A DNA stretch of 64,000 nucleotides from Platanthera guangdongensis (lineage: Eukaryota > Streptophyta > Magnoliopsida > Asparagales > Orchidaceae): assembly GCA_039583875.1 (NCBI GenBank), contig CM077158.1, positions 118,727,900 to 118,791,899 of the forward strand, read 5' to 3'. Below, piece by piece: positions 10,801 to 22,601 of the stretch. Numbering within the stretch: the first letter of the stretch is position 1; each line of letters begins with the position of its first letter. Both the position numbers and the translations under genes were made by a program. The notes under the pieces were generated by a model that saw only the letters and a list, made by a program, of their open reading frames with translations, made no database searches and had not been told where the DNA came from.

Positions 10801-11106
10801 AGGGGGAGCCTCTGCCAGGAACTCAAGTGAGAGCACAGGTGCAAGAACTGAGGGGGAGCACGAGGTCAAATGCAACAGACCCAGATTTACAGAAGCCGAA
10901 AAGGGGGAGATTACCCTCTCGGCTAAGGCTAAGGTGGCTCCATTACCCTCTCGGCTAAGGCTAAGGTGGCTCCCAGTTTGCTCCCAAGAAATTGGTTTTG
11001 GTAATGAATACCTCACTCAACTCAATTTCAAATTTATGATTTTCATTCCCATATGCTCTATTCACCTTAGCTTGTAGGGTTTAGGCTTCTTCAAATAGGG
11101 GGAGAT
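10801..11106 (+). promoter_or_regulatory. Multiple polypurine tracts of B
   Basis: Four A-GGGGG-A(G) tracts at about 10801, 10851, 10902 and 11097; the last directly precedes the 3' LTR and would prime plus-strand DNA. Repeated polypurine tracts after pol are a reported hallmark of Sireviruses. Confidence 0.85.
10910..10973 (+). repeat. 32-bp tandem duplication within the polypurine region of B
   Basis: Two adjacent copies of a 32-bp unit beginning ATTACCCTCTCGGCTAAGG at 10910 and 10942. It looks like a simple slippage or unequal-exchange product. Confidence 0.9.
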
Positions 11107-12666
11107 TGTTGGGTATTGTATCCACAACGTACCTGATTTGAAGAAGCCCCTGGACAAGCTAAGGTAAATAGACAATGTATTTGACAAAATATTTCAAGTT
11201 GTGCTTGCAGTTATTCCACGCTAAGTGCACACCAATGTCAGGGTGCAGTAGGTCAATATACACGGGTCTGCACGATGTAATCCCTCGTTGAGCAGATCAG
11301 TGTGTTGGCCTACGTGTACTCTCTCTATTGGAGTGCACTTACTTTCAAGTACAGGGCCGTATTTATGCAAGTGCAGACAAGGAGCAAGGATGAGTCAAAG
11401 AGCAGCTCAGAGGCGTAAGACGAAAAATCATCTAAGAATCAACGAGAATCACCAAGTGATTCTCGCCGATTCGGCGAGAATCACTAGTGATTCTCGCCGA
11501 ATCGTCGAGAATCACTGGCTGATTCTCGCCGGCTAAATCAGAGTGCAATCAAGTCAAATTCGACGAGAATCACTTTGTAATTCTCGACGAATCGTCCGGA
11601 ATCACTTTGTGATTCTCGCCGAATCGTCGAGAATCACCCTTGATTCTCGACGATTCGACGAGAATCACAGGTGATTCACGCCGATTTTTACTTGGGCAAT
11701 TTTCGGGAAAAAGTTGGACCGGATTCTGCTGCTGGCACTATTTTGAACCGGATTTAGGGTTTCTTCTTGTCGGAACCACAATGGTCTTTAAGGTGTTTAC
11801 TTGTGTATCTATATACGGGTATTTTTGAACAGTAGACACACAAAAAGAAGCGGAGCCGATCTTGACCTAGAATCGCGAAACAACTCCGCCGTCATCGCCG
11901 CTCGTGCAAGTCGATCGCCGGTCGTTTGATCGTGGTTCCCTCCAGATCTCCCGACGATAGAAGCTTAGCCAAGCTTAGCGTCTCACGTGTCTAACCGGAG
12001 ATCCCTTGTCTCTTGATTTGTTGATCGGGAAAACCTTCCCCGTCCGAATCGATTGAGACGATCGATCCCAGTGTGACCGTTGGAAGACCTAGCTAGCTTT
12101 GCTACGAAGTTTGGATCTCCAAAGTAAAGCAGCCGCACACCGTGTCGTCGCCGATCCCGTGAACCTAGCCGCCGCCTATCTTGCCGCCGCCGGTTCCGGG
12201 GAGATTCTCTCCAAGAGAGATCTAGGGCTGTGGACTCTTCGTGGACTTCAAGAACACATCATCAACGAAGAGGGACACCTTAGTCTCCAAACGTAGTTTG
12301 TATTTCTTGTACATCCTAGTTTATTTTTATTGTAAAGTAACATTGGTTCCTAGTTGTAAGGGTTGGGTGCAACCCGGGTTGTGGGAGTGTTGACTCCTAC
12401 GTGTGGAAGGGTTCCTTTCGATAGGGCAAGGATTGTATTTCAATCCTGTTGGTGAAGAGACCGAGTCGTCCCTTGTTGGGAGATAGGTCGAAAGGGGAAA
12501 GTGGATGTACCCAAATCGGGGAACCACTATAAATTGCTTGTGTACCTTCTGTGCTGTGGTGTTTTGTTTTCTTGTGCAGGTACAATTTTAAATTTCCCAA
12601 AAACGCTGCACGTCACCTATTCCCCCCCCCCATAGGTGAATATAGTTGACACTAGGTGGACTTTCA
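11107..12666 (+). repeat. 3' LTR of B
   Basis: 1560 bp, TGTTGGG to CTTTCA, followed by the GTTAA target duplication. Same blocks as the 5' LTR, with a shorter palindrome array (11442-11680). The U5 stem is at 12614-12638 with a loop of T plus ten C. Confidence 0.95.
11442..11680. repeat. GAATCAC/GTGATTC palindrome array (B 3' LTR)
   Basis: Same motif family as at 3946-4236 but with only one unit of the CTTTG type. It has an extra pair, GGCGAGAATCACTAGTGATTC, near 11473-11494. Confidence 0.9.
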
Positions 12667-12680
12667 GTTAATTTTTATTC

Positions 12681-12880
12681 TCTCAAGTAGTACTTTTGGT
12701 ACTCGAGTAGTTCAACTCCACATCTCGAGTAACTATAATAGCACTCGAGTAAGTCTTTGTGTACTCGAGTATTTGCTCACTATTTCTGGATTTTTCTCTA
12801 AGTTATTTACTCGAGTAATCTTCTTCCATTCTCTCGAGTAATCAGAATAGTACTCGAGTAGGTAATTGTTCTCTCGAGTA
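12681..12880. repeat. ACTCGAGT palindrome array (C 5' LTR, right)
   Basis: About nine further copies of ACTCGAGT or close variants, completing the array broken by B. Confidence 0.93.
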
Positions 12881-13009
12881 TTTCAGTCAATCTTTTCAGA
12901 AATTTGCTAAGTCCAGATTTGACGAAAATTTCAAATAGCCTTGACGTGATTGGTCCACGTATACGTCATTAAGGCTAATTATGACCGTTAGGGAGATCTT
13001 ATATAAGGT

Positions 13010-13016
13010 CTTGTCA
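13010..13016 (+). promoter_or_regulatory. Candidate TATA box of the C 5' LTR
   Basis: TATATAA in ATCTTATATAAGGTC, identical in the 3' LTR at 23395. A TACGTCA element lies about 45 bp upstream (near 12962-12968). Confidence 0.7.
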
Positions 13017-13673
13017 AAACCGACTAACCCTAAGAAGCGCTGTCAAGAATTATTCTAAGTATTCTGAATCTCATGCTCTCTGTCTAAAAACGGAATCCGT
13101 TGCCGCCGACCATCATCACGCATAATCGGCTAGGGTTTTCGATCCAGAGGATTCAGATCAAGAAGACCCACAGATAGAGATTGTTCTTCATTCGTCATCA
13201 TCTCTCAGATTGTATGTGTCCAAGTAATTCCATATCTAGTTCTTACCGAGATTCTTCTTCAACCTATTCTGATAATGTTGCAAAGATCAAAGAAGAAGAT
13301 TTAGGCCGACTGTTTCCAGATTTGAGAATGTTATTCTGTTTATATTTTCGTATTACTCTCAATTTCATTCTTGTAGGAGTATTCTCTCCGAGTGTAGGAA
13401 CTTTTTGTCTTTGAGTTGTAGGAAGTTTTTACCTTCCGAGTGTAGATCCGTGTTGTGGATCGAGATTGTAGGAACTTTGTTCCAAGACGTAGGATTGGTT
13501 TTCCATCAGAGATAGTGGAGTAGCCGAGTCTAGTGCTTTGCTAGATCGGTGAGGGAAAGTGGATGTACCCAAGATTGGGGGACCACTATAAATCTTTTGT
13601 CGTTTGTGATTGCTTGGTTGATAATTATATGCATAGATCTCTATATTTTTTATTCCGCAAAAGACGCACAACT

Positions 13674-13697
13674 CACCTATTCACTCCCATATAGGTG
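13674..13697 (+). other. U5 stem-loop of the C 5' LTR
   Basis: CACCTAT (13674-13680) and ATAGGTG (13691-13697) around a 10-nt loop (TCACTCCCAT). The stem is identical to that of B and D, while the loop is not a C-run here. The 3' LTR of C has lost this part. Confidence 0.75.
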
Positions 13698-13736
13698 ATT
13701 TACGTAGACAACTGAACACTTTCAATTGGTATCAAA

Positions 13737-13754
13737 GCGAGGTTGATCAATAAA
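13737..13754 (+). promoter_or_regulatory. Primer-binding site of C
   Basis: TGGTATCAAAGCGAGGTT, two bases after the LTR; initiator Met-tRNA type with one change (G to A) in the core. Confidence 0.85.
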
Positions 13755-13807
13755 AGGTTAACACCTTGATCAGATCTGTCTAATTGTCTTTTGAGAATTT
13801 TCCAAGC

Positions 13808-16114
13808 ATGGACAAGGCTAAAGATTTTGCCAAGCTTTCAATGTGCACCAAGAATAACTTTCCCATGTGGAAAGAAAGAATCAGATTTTTCATGAAAGCT
13901 ATGGACCCAAGGATCTTCATGATCGTTGAAGAAGGTCCTTACATTCCCATGACCGTCTCCACAATAGATCCTACAAAGAAAGTTCCAAAGAAATTGATGG
14001 ATCTAGACAAAGACGAGATTGCACTTGTATCTTTAGATAAGAAGGCCAAGAATATAATTGCAAGTGCATTCGATGACTCCATGTTGCAGAACTTGATCCA
14101 TTGTCAGTCTGTTAAGAAGATGTGGCAGTCCCTAGTCACTTTGATGGAAGGAACAGAAGAAGTTAGGGTTGATAGAAGATCCCTTCTGAATCAGAGATAT
14201 GAAGCCTTCCGACAAGGACACAAGGACACCATTGCAGACACTTTTGAGAACTTCTTCAAGATAGTTATTGGCCTAAGGGTATATGGCCGAGTCTTCACAA
14301 ACGGAGAGCTAAATGATAAATTCTTGAGATCCCTAACCAAGGAATTGGATAACAAGGTCTGTGCTATCCGGGAGTTTGGAAAGCTAGCTGAGACGGACCC
14401 GCAGAATCTCTTCGGGAAGCTAATGTCATATGAGCTTCAACTCAACACAAGAAAAGCTGAAGAAGAGAAGAGCAGGTCTGCATCCAAGGAGAAGTCTGTT
14501 GCTCTAAAGGCAGACACCTCAAGGAAGTCAAAGGCTGCCTCTCCTGCCCCAACACAAGAAGTTAGTGAAAAAGAAACCTCGGAGCCAAGTACCTCAGGCT
14601 CTGAGCTATCTGAAGGAGTTTTCTCTCTACTCTCATAACAATTCAAGAAATTCTTGAACAAAAATAAGCAATGGAAAGGCAAGGATGCCTCCTACAGAAG
14701 ATCACGACATGATGGTGATCGACATTGAAAAGGCTCAAGTATCCACGACAGGTATGCTTCTAATCCGAACAAACATATTTTTACTGACATCTTTTGTTAC
14801 TGTTGTAATAAGCTAGGTCATGTCATTGCTGACTGCCCCCACAAGAAGAAGGACAGTGGAAAGAGAGAAGAGAAGAAGTCCTTATACAGTAAGAAGAGGA
14901 CAGAGAAGAGCCTAATAGCCAAGAAGGGAAAATATCTTAGTGACTCCGACTCATCTGAGTCGAGTGAAGAAGAAGAAGCCTAATTTCGGCTTATGGCTCA
15001 GATAGATGATGAACAAGATCCCCAGTTCACTGGGAAGGTAAACTCTCAAACTCCTCTTTCTGATTCTAATGTTTCTAAGCATAATCATGAGGACAGCTCT
15101 TCTGACGATGAGTCTGAACTCATGATCCAGTAGAAGGAGTTAATCATGGCTTACGACAAATGTTGATGAGTCGTGAAAACTCAAGTTAAAGAGATAAAGT
15201 CTCTGAAAACTAAAGAGAGCTCTCTAAGAGAGGAAGTCGCTAAGACCGACTCGCTCAGAGAAAACTTCAATGCTGCCATTGAAGAATATAACAAAGCTCT
15301 TGAGCACCTTAACTTAAAAGTGAACATCATCAAAGAGTTCGAAAAATAACTCGCTGCTGAAAAGAAACTTGTCGAAAGTTTCTAGAAGCCTAAGATTGTT
15401 CTTCCATTCGTTGCTGAATTCTCAGCTAAGGCCAAGGGTGCTGGACTAGGCCATATAAAAGCTCTTAGTAAATTTTCTATATGGAATAAGGCTCAAAGAA
15501 AGAATAAGGTCGCCAAGAAGGCTTTGTACAAAGAAAAGGGGAAAGCCCCTCAAGATTATACTTCTTTCAAGAAGGTCATCTTTCCTACAAATGAGTTTGA
15601 TCTTGACTCATCCAATGGTCACTAGACTAGGCCTACCTATATAGAGCCCACGTCCCGCTACCAAGGATGGACTCGCCCCAGAAACTTTGGAGAGAGTGTC
15701 TTTAAGGTACCTTATAAAGAAGTCATTCTTCAGAGCTATGACCCTTTCAATCATTGTCATAACTTCAAGAAAGCACCAAAGGTAAATCCTGTTGTGGAAA
15801 AGCCAATGAAGGAGAAGAAATCATGTGATTACCATAACAATGAAGCTTCTTCCTCCAAGAATGGTGCCCCTGCTAGACCACCAACTCAAAAGGTCAAGCA
15901 GGAGAATCTAAGGCAAAGATACAATAAGTTTGACTGTTGGTGCTGTGGCAAGATTGGTCATTTTGCCATTGACTGCTGGTTTAATCCCAGGAATTTTGCA
16001 ACTCCTCATGTTAGCAATATGAGAAAGAACACTCATAATGCTAATACTCGTAGGGGGAGTGTTCTAACACGAGACCAAGGACACAAACGTGTTTGGGTTC
16101 CTAAGGCAAACTGA
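13808..16114 (+). pseudogene. gag: gag of element C, decayed
   Basis: Homologue of the B gag throughout. ATG at 13808 (MDKAKDFAK) is followed by the gag domain (FPMWKERIRFFMKAMDPRIF). The first knuckle, CYCCNKLGHVIADC, lies near 14797 and the second, CWCCGKIGHFAIDC, at about 15938, with a coiled-coil-like region between them. The frame is open to 14638 and then continues in the same frame with about eight nonsense codons (for example 14636-14638 and the tandem TGA TGA at about 15164-15169). The last stop is TGA 16112-16114. No frameshift was found, so decay is by point mutation. The first 277 codons could still give a truncated gag. Confidence 0.9.
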
Positions 16115-16127
16115 TTTATAATTGTAG
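16106..16127 (+). other. 22-nt intron-like block at gag/pol junction (C)
   Basis: Follows the Val-Pro-Lys codons and runs from GCAAAC to ATTGTAG, with the gag TGA inside. Pol resumes at 16128 in the +1 frame, as in B. Confidence 0.6.
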
Positions 16128-19100
16128 GTATGTCTAAAGGCCACCAAAACGCCTATCTGCTATTTGGACAGTCGATGTTCTCGGCACATGACCGGGACAA
16201 GATGCCTACTTCAGAACTATTCTCCAGTCGTGAACGGGCCAAGGTCATCTTTGGAGGTTCAGACCGAGGAATTACTAAAGGCTATGGTATGATCTCGAAT
16301 GGTAAAGTATCCTTCTTAGATGTGGCTTATGTTGAAGGATTGGAACCCAATCTCATTACCATAAGTCAACTTTGCGATAAAGGATATATAGTTGAATTTC
16401 TTGCTGATATGTGCTTGATAAAATCCGTTGACAATATGGAAACGATTCTATCCGGCACTCGAAGCAGAAATATATTTTGTTTAAATTTCATTTGTATAGA
16501 CTCTTCTACACCAGCGTGTTTTATGGCTAAAGATTGTGCGTCTCTTGGTGACCAATGACACAAGAGATTAGCATATATTAATTTTAAAACTATTAATAAA
16601 TTATTTTCACTGAATTTAGTACGTGATGCTCCAAATATCAAGTACGCCAAAGATATACCTTGTCATGCATGTGTAAAAGGCAAGCAAACAATGGCTACCT
16701 TTAAAAGCTTTATTGGTAAAGATTCAAACATATGTTTACATCTGCTTCATATGGACCTGTTCTGTCCACTGCAAGTTAGAAGTTTGGGAGGTAAGGATTA
16801 TACATTGGTAATTGTCGACGATTACTCGTGCTTTGCGTGGGTGTTATTTCTGAAACACAAGTCAGATACCTTCGACATCCTTACTAGTTTTATCAAGCAA
16901 GTCCAGAATTAATACAACTCTTCCGTAGTCAAAATTAGAAGTGACAATGTAATAGAGTTCAAGTCTAGGGCCATGACAGAATTTTGTGAAAGCCTAGGTA
17001 TCTTTCATGAGTTTTCCTCTCTTCGAACTCCTCAACAGAACGGAGTAGCTGAGAGAAGGAATAGAACACTCATAGAGGCTTACAGGACCATGTTGAGTGA
17101 TGCCTCACTTCCGGAATACTTCTGGGCTGAAGCCGTCAACACTGCATGTCACGTGCAAAATCGAGCACTCATTAACAAAAACCACAATAAGACACCTTAC
17201 GAACTTCTAAAGGGCAGGAAACCGACTTTATCATATTTTAGAATTTTTGGTTGTAAGTGCTTCGTTCTTAACAATGGTTAGTATCATACTACCAAGTTTA
17301 GTGAAAAGAGCATTGATGGTATTTTTGTAGGATATGGTAGCCATAGTAAGGTATACAGGATATTCAATAGAAAAACTCTAGTTGTAGAAGAATCAATACA
17401 AGTTGTATTTGATGAGACGAGCTTGCTGCAAGGCAACTCTTCTAGTGTGTTAATTGAATATACAGGTACAATGTTGAAAGAACTTAGCTTGGATGAACTG
17501 TCTGAAGATAAAGGTAAAAAGTTCATCAAGATTACCACTCCAACCCCTATTGGAGAGGTTGATGATCAAGATGAAGAAATCAACCAAGTTGATGAAGTCA
17601 CTCTGATGATTGAAGAAAATCCAGATGCAAGGACCCTAGAGCTCAGACATCTGAAGGATCACCCCATGGAACAAATCATAGGAGATCCCCGGGATGGTGT
17701 CAGAACTCGTCGAGGTACAACTAAAGAGAATTTATATTTAAGTTTTCTCTCACAGGTTGAACCAAAGATGTTTGAGGAAGCAAACTCAGACGCATCTTGG
17801 ATTATGTCGTTGGAAGAAGAACTAAATCAGTTCAAGCATTGCTAAGTATGGAAACTTGTTCCAAGACCCAAATATAAGAACGTCATCGAGACAAAATGGG
17901 TCTACAGGAACAAGATGGACGAGGATGGAACGATCATCAAGAACAAAGTCAGACTCATCGCCAAAGTATATCGTCAAGCAGACGGAATCGACTTCGACCA
18001 GACGTATGCTCCAATGGCATGGCTGGAGGCAATCAGGTTATTCCCAGCATATGTTGCTCTTAAGGGCTTCATCATCTATCAAATTGACATGAAGTCTGTC
18101 TTCCTTAATGGTGACTTAAAGGAAGATGTATATGTGGAACAACCTCCAGGTTTCGTTGATTCTAACTTTCCTAATCATGTTTACTTATTGCATAAATCTT
18201 TATATGGTTTGAAACAAGCACCTCAAGGTTGGTATGAGACGTTGTCTAGCTTTCTTCTTGAGAACAAGTTCACAAGGTAAAAGATAGATAAGACATTATT
18301 TCTTAAGGAAATCAAAGGCAAAATTTTGCTAGTACAAATCTATGTCGACGACTTTATTTTTGGCTCTACTGACGACAACCTCTGCAAGAAGTTTTCTAAA
18401 CTTATGCAAGGGAAGTTTGAAATGAGCAGTATGAGCGAGCTGAAGTATTTCTTAGGGCTTCAGGTGAAACAATCTAAAGATGAAATTTTTTTCTCGCAGA
18501 CTAAGTTCACCAAAGAGTTAATTAAGAAAATCAGAATTTAGAACACAACCTCTATGAGGACTCCAATGGGTTCAATTGTGTCTCTGGACAAGGATGAGAA
18601 AGGGAAACCTTTTGATGAAACTAAGAACAGAAGCATAATTGGATCCTTGCTCTACCTTACTGCTAGTAGACTGGATATAATATTCTCAACATGTGTATGT
18701 GCTAGATTTCAAGTGAACTCTAAGAAATCTCACTAGGCTGCTGCAAAGCTGATTTTAAGATACCTTAAAGACACACCGAATCTTGGCTTACAGTACCCAA
18801 GAAGTAATGATAGCGAGCTAATTGGTTTTTCAGACACAGATTTTGCAAGTAGCAAAGACGACAGGAAAAGCACTTCCGGGACTTGCCAATTCCTTGGAAG
18901 AAGCCTCATTTCCTGGAGTAGTAAGAAACAGAACAGTGTTGCAATCTCAACAGCTGAGTCAGAGTATATATCTACAGGCAGTTGCTGTGCACAGTTGTTG
19001 TGGGTAAAGAATCAATTTGAAGACTACATTATGAAGTTTCAGAACATTCCAGTGTTTTGCGACTCCTCCACCGCAATTACAATAGCCAACAACCCAGTCT

Positions 19101-19288
19101 CGCACAACCGGACAAAGCACATTGAGCTGAGGTATCACTTCATCCGGGAGAATGTGGAGCATGGAGATATAGATCTATAGTATGTCTCTACAGACAGGCA
19201 GATTGCAGATATATTCACAAAATCACTGGATGAGATCAAGTTCTCGTTCTTCAAAACAGAACTTGGAATGCTCAACAAAGAAGATTAG
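16128..19288 (+). pseudogene. pol: pol of element C (PR-IN-RT-RNase H), decayed
   Basis: Protease begins in the expected +1 frame with YLDSRCSRHMTG (the active-site Gly is changed to Arg). A one-base deletion near 16238 moves the frame, after which IN, RT and RNase H run in one frame to TAG 19286-19288. Integrase shows HMDLFCP, SDNVIEF and QQNGVAERRNR. RT shows YVDD at 18341-18352. RNase H shows FSDTDFASS and NRTKHIELRYHFIRE. In-frame stops include 16556 (Trp position), 16910, 17279, 17842, 18278, 18539, 18734 and 19178. The gene is clearly dead but collinear with B. Confidence 0.9.
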
Positions 19289-19723
19289 AGAAGGTGGACT
19301 CACAAGAAGGCTCAAAGATCAAGAATCAGTCAAGAGTTTGAATTTTTCAAAATTCTAACTTTTTGACTCGAGTAAGAAGTAACCTACTCGAGTACCTGCT
19401 TGACCTACTCGAGTACTTTTATATCTTCACTCGAGTACTTCCATCTCTCTTGAGTATCAGGAAGTCATATTTTCTATCTTGATTCAAATTTCGTTATTCG
19501 CAACCCAAGTCTTATGCCGCCAATTCCAAGGTATGTTTGCTTTATTTATTTCTTACTTAGAGATAAATTAGGGTTATATTAATCGAAAAGTCCAAAATTC
19601 ATTTTCTACACGAATCAAATTCTCTCTCTCGAGTAAGCCGAGACGCTTCACCTTTCGCCAAAATTTGCAGAGCCCGCGCCATCTTCCTCCTTGCTGCAGA
19701 ATGTTTTCCCAATTCTCTGGATC
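19289..19723 (+). promoter_or_regulatory. Spacer before ORF3 of C with ACTCGAGT motifs and an acceptor-like site
   Basis: Non-coding. Four perfect ACTCGAGT copies lie at 19366, 19386, 19407 and 19429, plus degenerate ones to about 19450 and CTCGAGTA near 19627. The LTR motif is thus repeated in front of ORF3. The stretch CTTCCTCCTTGCTGCAG, ending at 19699, looks like a 3' splice site 24 bp before the ORF3 ATG. Both features would suit separate expression of ORF3; this is inference. Confidence 0.6.
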
Positions 19724-22055
19724 ATGGCGCCCTCTTCTAAACTTGGAATCGAATCAGAACTTGTTGTCGCCAGAATCGCCAACATTTCAGATGATTTTCC
19801 CAACCTTCCGATTCTCCTCGACACTGCCGGCCTCACATTCGTTCTTCAGCAGCCATGTAAGATTCATTTTCCAGAAGTTGAAGAGTTTTTCAAGAACGTC
19901 AAAGTCAAGAGACATGGAACAGTCCTCAAATACAAAGTTAAAGGAATCAAGATCAAGCTAAACAAAACCTTTGTTTCTACACTTCTTCGACTACCACTCG
20001 TTGATAAAGAAGATCATTTAGGTCCAGAAGATTCTGATAGGGTTTATATGTTCTGTAGCCTCTTACCAGAAGTACAGATCCTCCATTGATCTGAACTAAA
20101 TCTATAAGGAATGCTCTTGGTGGACATCATTGGGAAGATACACCTTTGCAAAACAAGTTCAATCAGAGACATTTCCACCAATATGTTTGACATCATGACA
20201 GCAATCGTTTGCAGGAAAAAATTTCAATTTGGTATGATGATTCTGGACAAAATCAGAGAGAGCATCAAGGCTCCAAGTTATGCTAGGATTATTTCTCTTC
20301 TCCTACATGAGATTAATCCTGAAGTATTCAGCTTCTCCAAAGGTACTGTTCTCCATCACATGAAGAATGTCTCCATCTCATCCATTCAGAGATGGGACTT
20401 GAAGCTATTGAACCCAGTTCAAGCTGCCAAAGCTCAAGACCTTCCTGCTACAGAGGTTAGGAGCCCATCTCCCTCTCCACTTCAGATTGCCAGCTCATCT
20501 GGTCCACCTGTTGAGGGGTAGCCTACTCCTTCTGTTTCTATCAGAATTCCTACCCCTCCAGCTGTTACTTCTCCTCCACCTCCTACTCCTGAACAAGTTC
20601 CATCAGAAGACCAACTCCAAGAAACCTGTCTATCAACGGAAGCAGCAATCAATGAAATGATTGAAGAATTGACTGCTGATAAACCTCTTCCCCCTCTTCA
20701 AAAAGAACAAACTACTGAAGTACCCAAGCAATACACTCCTGTACCATCTCCACCACATACTCCATCATCTCCCACCCAGTCTCCTGCTACTAACCTAAAG
20801 TAGGATGACACTATTTTGCTTTCTGATGAGCCAGACCAATCTCCTGAACTAGCTGAAGCTCCATTGAGGAACCTGAACTTCTCCATCCCCATTGTCACTG
20901 ATGAAGGGGATGGACTGATTCATACTACTAGAGTTGAGAGCTCTATAGTAATTGAAAAAATTGTTCCATGGTTTGCTCCTCCTCCTCCAGTTCCTTCTAC
21001 ATCTACTACTGCTCCTCCTGCTACCAATGATCTTATGGGTCAGTTTGTACATCTACTTCAATAACAAAGGAATTATTTTGATGATTCAGTCAAAGCTGTG
21101 ACTGAGGAAGTAACAACTCTGGAGAAAGAGATGAGCAGGGGATTTGCTGAGTTTCAACACAACATAGATCAACTCAGACATCTCTTCCAGATTGTTGGCA
21201 AAGCTCTAGATCACACTAGCACTAGTGTTGGTCAGGTTATGGAGAAAGGTGTGACTCTTGCCAATAATCAGATTGAATTAGATAAGAGAGCAGAAGCAAC
21301 CAAGATGAAGATCTGTGAAGAAGTTCGGACATTCAAAGACGATGCCATCAATAAACTGACTGTAGAAGTCAGGAAGGGGGAGAGTTTAGTGAAGGAATAT
21401 CTTGAGAAATTAGATGCACTCAAGCAAACTCAATGGGAAGATAAGATGAAAGAGATTCATGATGATGTACTAGGACAGATTCAGAGTGTGAAGTTCCATA
21501 CCTATGACACAGCAGTCTGGATGCACAATCAGATTCTTCTAGAATTCCCAGCTGATCCAAACATCATTCCTCACCATTTGAATCCCTTAGCCACTGCTGC
21601 TCCAGCTCAAGCTCCTCAGCCTACCTTCTCTCCTAGACCTGAAGGCTGTGAAGGTCCTCCTCCAGTTTCATATGCTTAAGTTTGGGAGGCAGAACTAGCA
21701 GATATATTCTTCCAAGCTCCTCCTGAGATCAACACTTCAAAGAAGAAGAGAAAGTATGATGATGGTGCCTCAGCTAGCAGGTCAATCCCAGTTCCAGATA
21801 TAGAAAAGCGAAAAGCTCCAGTCTCTCATAATGGATATTCTCAAGCTTGTCATGTACTTCAATGAAAATAGGAATGATCATTATAGCTCCTAGGAATGGA
21901 AATTGTATGAAAAGTCAATGACAAAGAGAAGGCATTATGACAGAGAATTTGGAAGGAACAACCCTGCTGCTCCTCCAAAGCCTCCAAAGTACTATCCTAA
22001 GCCCTACAACTACCAAAGAAGAATGCAAGAGAAGAAGGACAAGCAGTACCACTAA
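19724..22055 (+). pseudogene. ORF3 of element C (env-position protein), decayed
   Basis: Third ORF after pol, where Sireviruses such as SIRE1 carry an envelope-like gene. I chose ATG 19724 (MAPSSKL) because ORF3 of D starts MAPRT at the equivalent place. The N-terminal globular part includes ISTNMFDIMTAIVCRKKF and ARIISLLLHEINPE, matching D. A Pro/Ser-rich middle follows (near 20460-20800), then a long coiled coil (about 21098-21520) ending in YDTAVWMHNQILLEFP. The C-terminus carries PPKYYPKPYNYQRR, also seen in D. Stops in frame include 20087, 20102, 20519, 20801, 21062 and 21677, and the C-terminal motif is in a different frame. I see no clear signal peptide or membrane span, so an envelope function is not supported by sequence alone. 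Confidence 0.8.
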
Positions 22056-22260
22056 GTCTAAACAAAGAGGATTATGAGAGTGTGGAAATGATTCATGTAG
22101 AAATGATGTTTTGGACAATCATGTTTATATAATTCTTAATTTTGATCATATACCCTTTGATTATAGTCTTATGCTTGCTTACACTGCTTTCTCCACTGCA
22201 TATCTAGCTCTTCTTATGTCTATATAATTCACCTTAGTGTAAAGGGTTCTGACTTCTATA

Positions 22261-22273
22261 AATAGGGGGAGAT
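22261..22273 (+). promoter_or_regulatory. Polypurine tract of C
   Basis: AATAGGGGGAGAT directly before the 3' LTR; identical in B and D. A second AGGGGGAG lies inside ORF3 at 21375-21382. Confidence 0.9.
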
Positions 22274-22601
22274 TGTTGGGTATTGTATCCACATTAACCC
22301 AGATTTGGTGAAGTCACCCTTGAACTAAGATGAATTAAGTTGTATTTGATGTCTTGTTTGAGTTGTGTGTTTGCAGGACTATATTGCCAAGTGTAGACTA
22401 ATGTCAGTCTACAATGGATCACCAAACACATGACCAGATAATGTAATCCCTCATTGTGTGATCCATTGTGTTGACTCATGTATAGCCTCTCTATAGGGAT
22501 ACACTTCATTTTCAAGCACTAGGACTGATTGGAGAAAGACTTGTTGATGAATTTATTGAAGAAGAGAAAATTCTGATGAACAAATTTTTGCTAAGTATTT
22601 T

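Larger units (their letters stand above)
3606..12666 (+). mobile_element. Element B: full-length Sirevirus-type Copia retrotransposon
   Basis: Complete 9061-bp element. LTRs are 3606-5213 and 11107-12666, both TG...CA. Flanking GTTAA at 3601-3605 and 12667-12671 is a perfect 5-bp target duplication, and the flanks rejoin into the C LTR. Internal order: initiator-Met-tRNA primer site, open gag, pol with in-frame nonsense codons but no frameshift, and four polypurine tracts. There is no ORF3, unlike C and D. Over the first 240 bp the LTRs agree at roughly 96 percent by eye, suggesting a fairly young insertion. The pol nonsense codons make this copy non-autonomous today. Confidence 0.95.
12667..13734 (+). 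repeat. 5' LTR of C, right part
   Basis: Continues the C LTR after B; the first five bases are the duplicated GTTAA. It ends ACACTTTCA at 13734, two bases before the primer site. It contains the rest of the ACTCGAGT array, a TATATAA box at 13010 and the CACCTAT/ATAGGTG stem at 13674-13697. Confidence 0.92.

Noticed and set aside
15794..16114. Independent zinc-finger protein gene
   Set aside because: It is the C-terminal part of C gag after the last nonsense codon, in the same frame as the rest.
16130..16240. MSKGHQNAYL as the start of C pol
   Set aside because: That frame is a shadow; the protease motif YLDSRCSRHMTG lies in the neighbouring frame, and a one-base deletion near 16238 joins the two.
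19378..22055. Envelope glycoprotein function for ORF3
   Set aside because: The position fits, but I see no signal peptide, membrane span or fusion motif; I kept only the neutral name ORF3.
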